A stretch of 18,398 nucleotides of DNA from an uncultured Bacilli bacterium (GTDB lineage Bacteria > Bacillota_I > Bacilli_A > RF39 > UBA660): the NCBI GenBank assembly GCA_934167935.1, contig CAKPMH010000023.1:1-18398 (forward strand), written 5' to 3'. The translations under genes were made by a program, and so were the position numbers. This document shows, in pieces, positions 16,101-18,398 of the stretch; the stretch's first letter is position 1; every line of letters starts with the position of its first letter. Below the pieces are notes generated by a model that worked only from the letters and a program-made list of their open reading frames with translations, was not told where the DNA came from and did no database searches.

Positions 16101-18284
16101 GGTTTAGGATATACAGAATCACTTCCAATAACATATTCACCAACCAAATTATCAAGTTGTGGAATTAGTATTACAAATCCAGGGGTATGGAAATATAGTA
16201 AAACAGCAACTATAACAGGAAGTCAATCTGGAGTAACGTTACAATATAAAGTAGTTAGTGGGACAACAACAAAAGTAGATTGGACAACTATAAGTAGTGG
16301 ATCAACTAAATTAATTGATTGGAATGCTAATACTACAACACCAACTTATATATATTGTAGAATGTTAGATGGAACAAATGTTAATAATGGTTCAACTCTA
16401 ACAGAAACACATATAGATAGAAATGGCCCAACAATTCCAGAGGTAACATATAATAGTGGAGCAAACACATGCACATGGAAGAATAACTATAATTTAACCT
16501 TAACATCAACTGCTGCATCTGGTATTGCTAGATATGAAATTGATTATGATAATAATGGAAAAGTTGATGCAACAACAAGTTCAAATTATATTCCATTAAA
16601 TGGAGTTCATTATCATGAGGTTAGATTTAGAGCTGTAGATAATATAGGAACCCCAAGTGATTGGACACCAACAACTCATCATATACATCAAGATACAGAA
16701 GCACCATCCAAAACAACAGTAACATATAATAGTGGATCAAATACATGTTCATGGAAAAACAATTATAATTTATCCCTATCAGCAAGTGATAATGTAGGAA
16801 TAGAACAGTATGAAATTGATTGGAATGGAGATGGAAAAGTCGATACAACAATAAAATCTTCTAATTTTATTCCATGGAATGGATATTCATCATGTAACAC
16901 TAGATTTAAAGCAGTAGATTACGCTGGAAATAGAGGCGAATGGTCAGATTCTCAACATATACATATGGATACAGAAAAGCCAGGAACAGTAAATGTTACA
17001 TATAATAGTGGATCAAATACATGTACATGGAAAAACAACTACAATTTATCATTATCAGCAAGTGATAACGTTGAAGTAGATCATTATGAAATTGATTATG
17101 ATAATAATGGAGAGACAGATGCAACGACAATTTCAAATTATATACCTGCAAATGGAATTCATTATCATGAAGTAAGATTTAAAGCCGTAGATCATGCTGG
17201 AAATGTAAGTGCTAACTGGACATCATCTCATCATATACATCAGGACACAGAACCACCTAGTACGCCAATTATTCATTTATCAAATGCAAGTGGAGAATGG
17301 GCTAATTCATCAACCGCAACAGCATCAAGTAGTGATAATGTAGGAATTGCAGGTTATGAATATAGTCATGACACAAATGGAGTTGCAGGATTTCCAAACC
17401 CATGGACAATAAATTGGGATGGGCAATGGAATTTTTATGTCAGATCATATGATCATGCTGGAAATAGAAGCGCGTGGGCAAGTCCATATACACTTAGAGT
17501 TGGAAGATCAGCTAATGTTTCATATTCAACATATTATGCTAATGGTGGAACGTTAAATGCAAGTGATGGGGCTTTATCAGGATATGGAAATGCAACAGCA
17601 ATGTATAAAATTACAATAAATGCATCAAGTCCGTCTGGCATTGATGGCAATGTTCAATATCGTGTGCATCGTCAATCATATGGTTGGGCATCAAAAGATT
17701 ATTCTGATAGATGGTTGAATGCTGGGGAAACTGAAGATATAAGAATTCATAATACTGGTGGTGAATATATTGATGCAGAAAGAAGAATCGAAGCAGTAGA
17801 AATAAAATTAACAGGAAATATGGCAAATTTATTTGATGTATATTATACGGGACATATGCAATCGGTTGGTGATCTTGGATGGGCAAGAAACGGTGATACA
17901 TTAGGTTCAACTGGATTATGTAAGAGACTTGAAAAAATCGCTATAAGAATTATCCCAAAAGATGCTGATCCAGCAAGTTATGGTATTTCGTATAATCAAG
18001 GATCAAATCCATCAGCAATAACAGCAGAACGTTTAAATGCACTTAATTTGAAAACAAGTTGTGAAACAGCACCTACATGTAACAATACTTGTTATAAACA
18101 AGTACCATATCCGGGAACATGTTATAAGTATAGATATTCAGGAAACTATAGTAATGTAGCTTGTGGTTCTGGAGGAACAAAAGTATCTGTTTCTAACTGT
18201 GGTGGAAATTATGCTAGTTGTTGTAGATATTCTAGTAGTTATGCATGTACAAAATATACATCTCAGGCATATAAGTGTTGTTAA
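10137..18284 (+). CDS. giant type IV pilin-like modular surface protein
   Basis: A 2,715-residue protein with a class III (prepilin) signal. After a 16-residue leader ending KRKG comes FSLIELLAVIVILALIALIA, with Glu at +5, so a prepilin peptidase should cut before F17. Residues about 50-145 resemble a pilin head (GTVCVDDNGKVDSYSIVING). A CHB_HEX/Ig-like domain follows (about 150-240), then ten tandem two-domain units (243-2097). Four beta-sandwich repeats come next (2098 to about 2460), then a ChW-type region (2489 to about 2615) and an 11-cysteine tail (2642-2715). There is no LPxTG signal. AGGAG lies nine bases before the ATG. The protein is probably an adhesin or spine displayed through a type IV pilus-like machine or held by its N-terminal helix; ligand unknown. 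Codon use matches its neighbours, and the whole frame is open. Confidence 0.9.
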   Translation: MITNYENCDNHSKRKGFSLIELLAVIVILALIALIAIPIVGNIVEVSRKESIKINSNNYLRILEENVQLKLIDEELDSKRYEVIKGGKYLYKGEEESLDMKGDTPDRGTVCVDDNGKVDSYSIVINGYVVSNTRGTVKMEKGEVPLNITCDVTKETIEIEIPENNLICSKNKTISIKYPDYEEILKEYKIDDGKWNIYKEPFVINKNSVIYARLRDDRNDKVSAAATFVLTKVDNEKIDTTLPKLNLSIENPTKEIIATFMQKDNCGIDNKTIEYAISESKSGPFIYQKSNIFKKLKNNTTYYIRTKANDIAGNGISESEVSSIKTEDFKDVVITSNKTTWETKKTYTVTGTQAGTTLKYKVVNNNEIKTFPEWTDINNNGTFIVDWMSTINNPTYIYAILTDGDNISKASTYTETHIDTTASSKDMPSVISSPTNPTKAVVLTNNQKDNESGIKEIEYGYSKTKDGEYNWTSKNTISGLTQDKTYYFKTRVINNAKIGWTESEAKEFRITKMNICSIDITDKGIWKAKKVVTISGDQTGVELEYKIVNANGNVVKQDWKAVKSGATHVIDFESTINNPTYIYCKMSDGTNVLNGATYTETHIDITEATKDSPEVIESKTNPTKEVVMTRKQYDPESGLSEIEFGYSETKTGSYNWNKNNIKTDLVQGKTYYFKTRVKNGAGLGFTESNITEYTVPKIAKCFVDVNYKGEWKTSKTTTITSEKTQAGVNLQYKIVSGTTVKQDWTTIKTGFTKILNWNATIKEPTNIYCRMVDGKSVVDGSESYTETHIDTTEASTMSPVVAPSSSNPTKEAVVESRQEDLESGIKEIEYGYSKTKDGTYIWNTNKIKSNLINGETYYFKTRVKNGSGLGFTESEVTEYTPVLIKGCNVDVNYKGEWKPSKTATITAIESQSGVDLEYMIKNNDEIKQDWTKINSGSKITINYLSTTSNVTTIYCRMTDKVSIKSGSTYAETHIDPTEADKIAPLVEPSSSNPTKEAIIKSKQSDLESGIKEIEYGYSETEDGTYDWNSKNSRTNLKQGKTYYFKTRVKNGAGLGFTESVATQYGAESIPKCTVTISDQGIWKASKTATIIGNKTGVSLQFRAENNGTIVKDWTKVSNGYAYKIDFPSNIKAPTSVTCRMVDGINIKEGETVTETHVDTTEANNTKPSVVKDTSKPTSVALVTNNQSDQESGIKEIEYGYSLSEFGTYTYKKSNKFEQLKQNTTYYFKTRVKNNAGLGYTESLPTSYIPPSIKPCSIKITDQGIWKPSKTVTISSSEILPGVTMQYRIINGTTVKNAWTNISNGGTVKIDYASNINTPTSITCRMIDDTSVIDGSSSLTETHIDVTEPNKTAPSVAESSTSPTKEAVVTIKQVDNESGIDKDTIQYGYSTTENGTYTYQKSNVIKNLSQGTTYYIKTKVNNVAGLGPTISNAETYKIPSIPMCMVNISDYGVWKSSKTITITTKNGEKVPTGSNLQYRITSGSTEKNSWTNISKDGKITLNWAANINVPTSVYCRIIDGTNTVNGAEVLTETHVDITEATKTVPVIQKGSSEASQAIVTLKQTDSESGVNSSSVEYGYSAQENGTYTWTTSNKITNLSHNKTYYFKTRVKNNAGLGPTESQNSVPYNTTGIPKCSVNISYYGIWKSSKKVSITGVAPSGVAIQYKIVSGTTTKTNWTNYNSSSLPIINWAANINIPTYVYCRMIDTSNQSNVVDGESKTETHIDITEASKTNPTGAPSSSNPTSAITLTSNQADSESGVDKTTIQYGYSDTVNGTYTYQASNTFTRLKQNKGYYFKTRVKNNAGLGPTESNASGAITVDPLATCSININTTGWAPSKTVTFKLSKVQPGVTMQYKFVNNGKVIKDWTNISNNGTATINWISTKKIPTYVYCRTVNNVETLSGTTYTETSVDPTPALVTAPSVSASTTNPTSAMIISNKQTDEESGIKKIQYGYSKAKDGTYNWNDSNTKSGLVQNTTYYIKTRVINGSGLGYTESLPITYSPTKLSSCGISITNPGVWKYSKTATITGSQSGVTLQYKVVSGTTTKVDWTTISSGSTKLIDWNANTTTPTYIYCRMLDGTNVNNGSTLTETHIDRNGPTIPEVTYNSGANTCTWKNNYNLTLTSTAASGIARYEIDYDNNGKVDATTSSNYIPLNGVHYHEVRFRAVDNIGTPSDWTPTTHHIHQDTEAPSKTTVTYNSGSNTCSWKNNYNLSLSASDNVGIEQYEIDWNGDGKVDTTIKSSNFIPWNGYSSCNTRFKAVDYAGNRGEWSDSQHIHMDTEKPGTVNVTYNSGSNTCTWKNNYNLSLSASDNVEVDHYEIDYDNNGETDATTISNYIPANGIHYHEVRFKAVDHAGNVSANWTSSHHIHQDTEPPSTPIIHLSNASGEWANSSTATASSSDNVGIAGYEYSHDTNGVAGFPNPWTINWDGQWNFYVRSYDHAGNRSAWASPYTLRVGRSANVSYSTYYANGGTLNASDGALSGYGNATAMYKITINASSPSGIDGNVQYRVHRQSYGWASKDYSDRWLNAGETEDIRIHNTGGEYIDAERRIEAVEIKLTGNMANLFDVYYTGHMQSVGDLGWARNGDTLGSTGLCKRLEKIAIRIIPKDADPASYGISYNQGSNPSAITAERLNALNLKTSCETAPTCNNTCYKQVPYPGTCYKYRYSGNYSNVACGSGGTKVSVSNCGGNYASCCRYSSSYACTKYTSQAYKCC
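10863..16427 (+). repeat. ten tandem two-domain (FN3-like + Ig/CHB_HEX-like) coding units
   Basis: Units recur about every 550-570 bases (about 185 residues). Each has part A, an FN3-like half with ESGIKEIEYGYS, then TYYFKTRVKNGAGLGFTES. Part B follows with C-x-V-x-I-x-x-x-G-I-W-K-x-S-K-T, W-T-x-I-S, PTYIYCRMxDG and TETHIDTTEA. The GYS positions lie near 11514, 12068, 12627, 13183, 13731, 14296, 14863, 15433 and 15991, with a more diverged first copy (YAIS near 10962). Units 2-10 each have one Cys at each end of part B; unit 1 has neither. Unit 7 carries a small insertion (KNGEKVPTG). Confidence 0.9.
16428..17513 (+). repeat. four beta-sandwich repeats, three with calcium-loop-like motif
   Basis: Copies start near 16428, 16701, 16980 and 17253, each about 90 residues. 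Copies 1-3 share VTYNSG-x-NTC-x-WKNNYNL, YEID, DxDxNGxxD-type loops (DYDNNGKVD, DWNGDGKVD, DYDNNGETD), RFKAVDxAGN and HHIHQDTE. Copy 4 is diverged: it keeps SSDNVGIAGYEY and SYDHAGNRSAW but lacks the loop and the Cys. Copies 2 and 3 are nearly identical in bases over their first 75 positions. Confidence 0.85.
17601..17982 (+). other. ChW-type (clostridial hydrophobic W) region of the giant protein
   Basis: Two consecutive segments resemble ChW repeats. The first runs YRVHRQSYGWASKDYSDRWL ... RRIEAVEIKLTG; the second runs FDVYYTGHMQSVGDLGWARN ... GLCKRLEKIAIRII. The spacing YxxH-QxxGW ... G ... RLExIxIxL is the ChW pattern known from clostridial secreted proteins, where it is thought to bind surfaces or ligands. 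The first copy is diverged, with a long insert before RRIEA. Confidence 0.65.
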
Positions 18285-18311
18285 AAATAAAAAAAGGAAA
18301 GAAGGAAAAAA

Positions 18312-18398
18312 ATGAAAAAAGTAGTAATATTAACATTATCAACATTATTATTAGTAGGACTAATAACAGGATGTGGATGTAAGAAAAAAGAAAAAGAA
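18312..18398 (+). CDS. lipoprotein, N-terminal part only
   Basis: The window ends 29 codons into this gene. The visible part is a lipoprotein signal peptide: MKK, a hydrophobic stretch, and the lipobox LITGC with the lipid-carrying Cys at position 21, followed by a charged GCKKKEKE linker. The mature protein would be anchored to the outer face of the membrane. AGAAGG lies just before the ATG, and the start is only 27 bases after the stop of the giant gene with no terminator between. The two are therefore probably co-transcribed, which suggests a partner role at the cell surface. The family cannot be told from this fragment. Confidence 0.8.
   Translation, partial: MKKVVILTLSTLLLVGLITGCGCKKKEKE

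Noticed and set aside
10863..17513. CRISPR array or mobile-element repeats
   Set aside because: The repeats are long, diverged, in frame and translate to repeated protein domains, with no short identical repeats and unique spacers.
17611..17910. Minus-strand open frame of 99 codons opposite the giant gene
   Set aside because: It is rich in His, Tyr, Leu and Ile, as expected from the complement of the coding strand; no ribosome binding site and no family resemblance.

Overview
The window is strongly AT-rich DNA from a low-GC Firmicute, most likely a member of the Bacilli. Evidence for this is an SspI-type small acid-soluble spore protein gene, a phenylalanine T-box in front of pheST, good sigma-A promoters and purine-rich ribosome binding sites. 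Tryptophan is written TGG, and TGA ends two genes (rnhB and the DHH gene), so the standard bacterial code applies. The partial order sspI ... pheS-pheT resembles the Bacillus neighbourhood, where sspI lies close to pheST. I cannot name the species; an uncultured gut lineage is a guess.

Layout. 1-480: a possible gene end, a terminator, and on the minus strand a decayed gene with two stops and one frameshift. 480-686 (-): sspI, with a sigma-G-like promoter. 815-1180 (+): a coiled-coil protein. 1203-1481 (-): a small Met/Pro-rich protein convergent with it, with a shared hairpin terminator between them. 1582-3606 (+): a tight three-gene operon of rnhB, a DHH/DHHA1 phosphoesterase and a small metallo-beta-lactamase hydrolase, coupled by overlaps. 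3607-3844: an intergenic stretch with two unexplained hairpins and a terminator. 3845-5116 (+): a membrane protein whose cytoplasmic or external part looks like a permuted papain-like (NlpC/P60 or YiiX-like) hydrolase. 5173-6377 (+): two similarly built coiled-coil/two-TM proteins. 6405-10035 (+): T-box leader, pheS and pheT.

10137-18284 (+) is the outstanding feature: a single 2,715-residue protein. It has a type IV prepilin N-terminus, a pilin-like head, ten tandem copies of a two-domain unit of about 185 residues (FN3-like plus a disulfide-type Ig/CHB_HEX-like domain), four further beta-sandwich repeats of which three carry calcium-loop-like DxDxNGxxD sequences, a ChW-type (clostridial hydrophobic W) region and an 11-cysteine tail. 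It looks like a very large surface adhesin presented by, or assembled through, a type IV pilus-type system. Immediately downstream, cut by the window edge, a lipoprotein gene begins.

Functionally the window mixes housekeeping genes (RNA degradation and RNase HII repair, Phe-tRNA charging regulated by uncharged tRNA-Phe), spore components, and envelope proteins (papain-like membrane hydrolase, giant pilin-like protein, lipoprotein). No tRNA, rRNA, insertion sequence or CRISPR array was seen.
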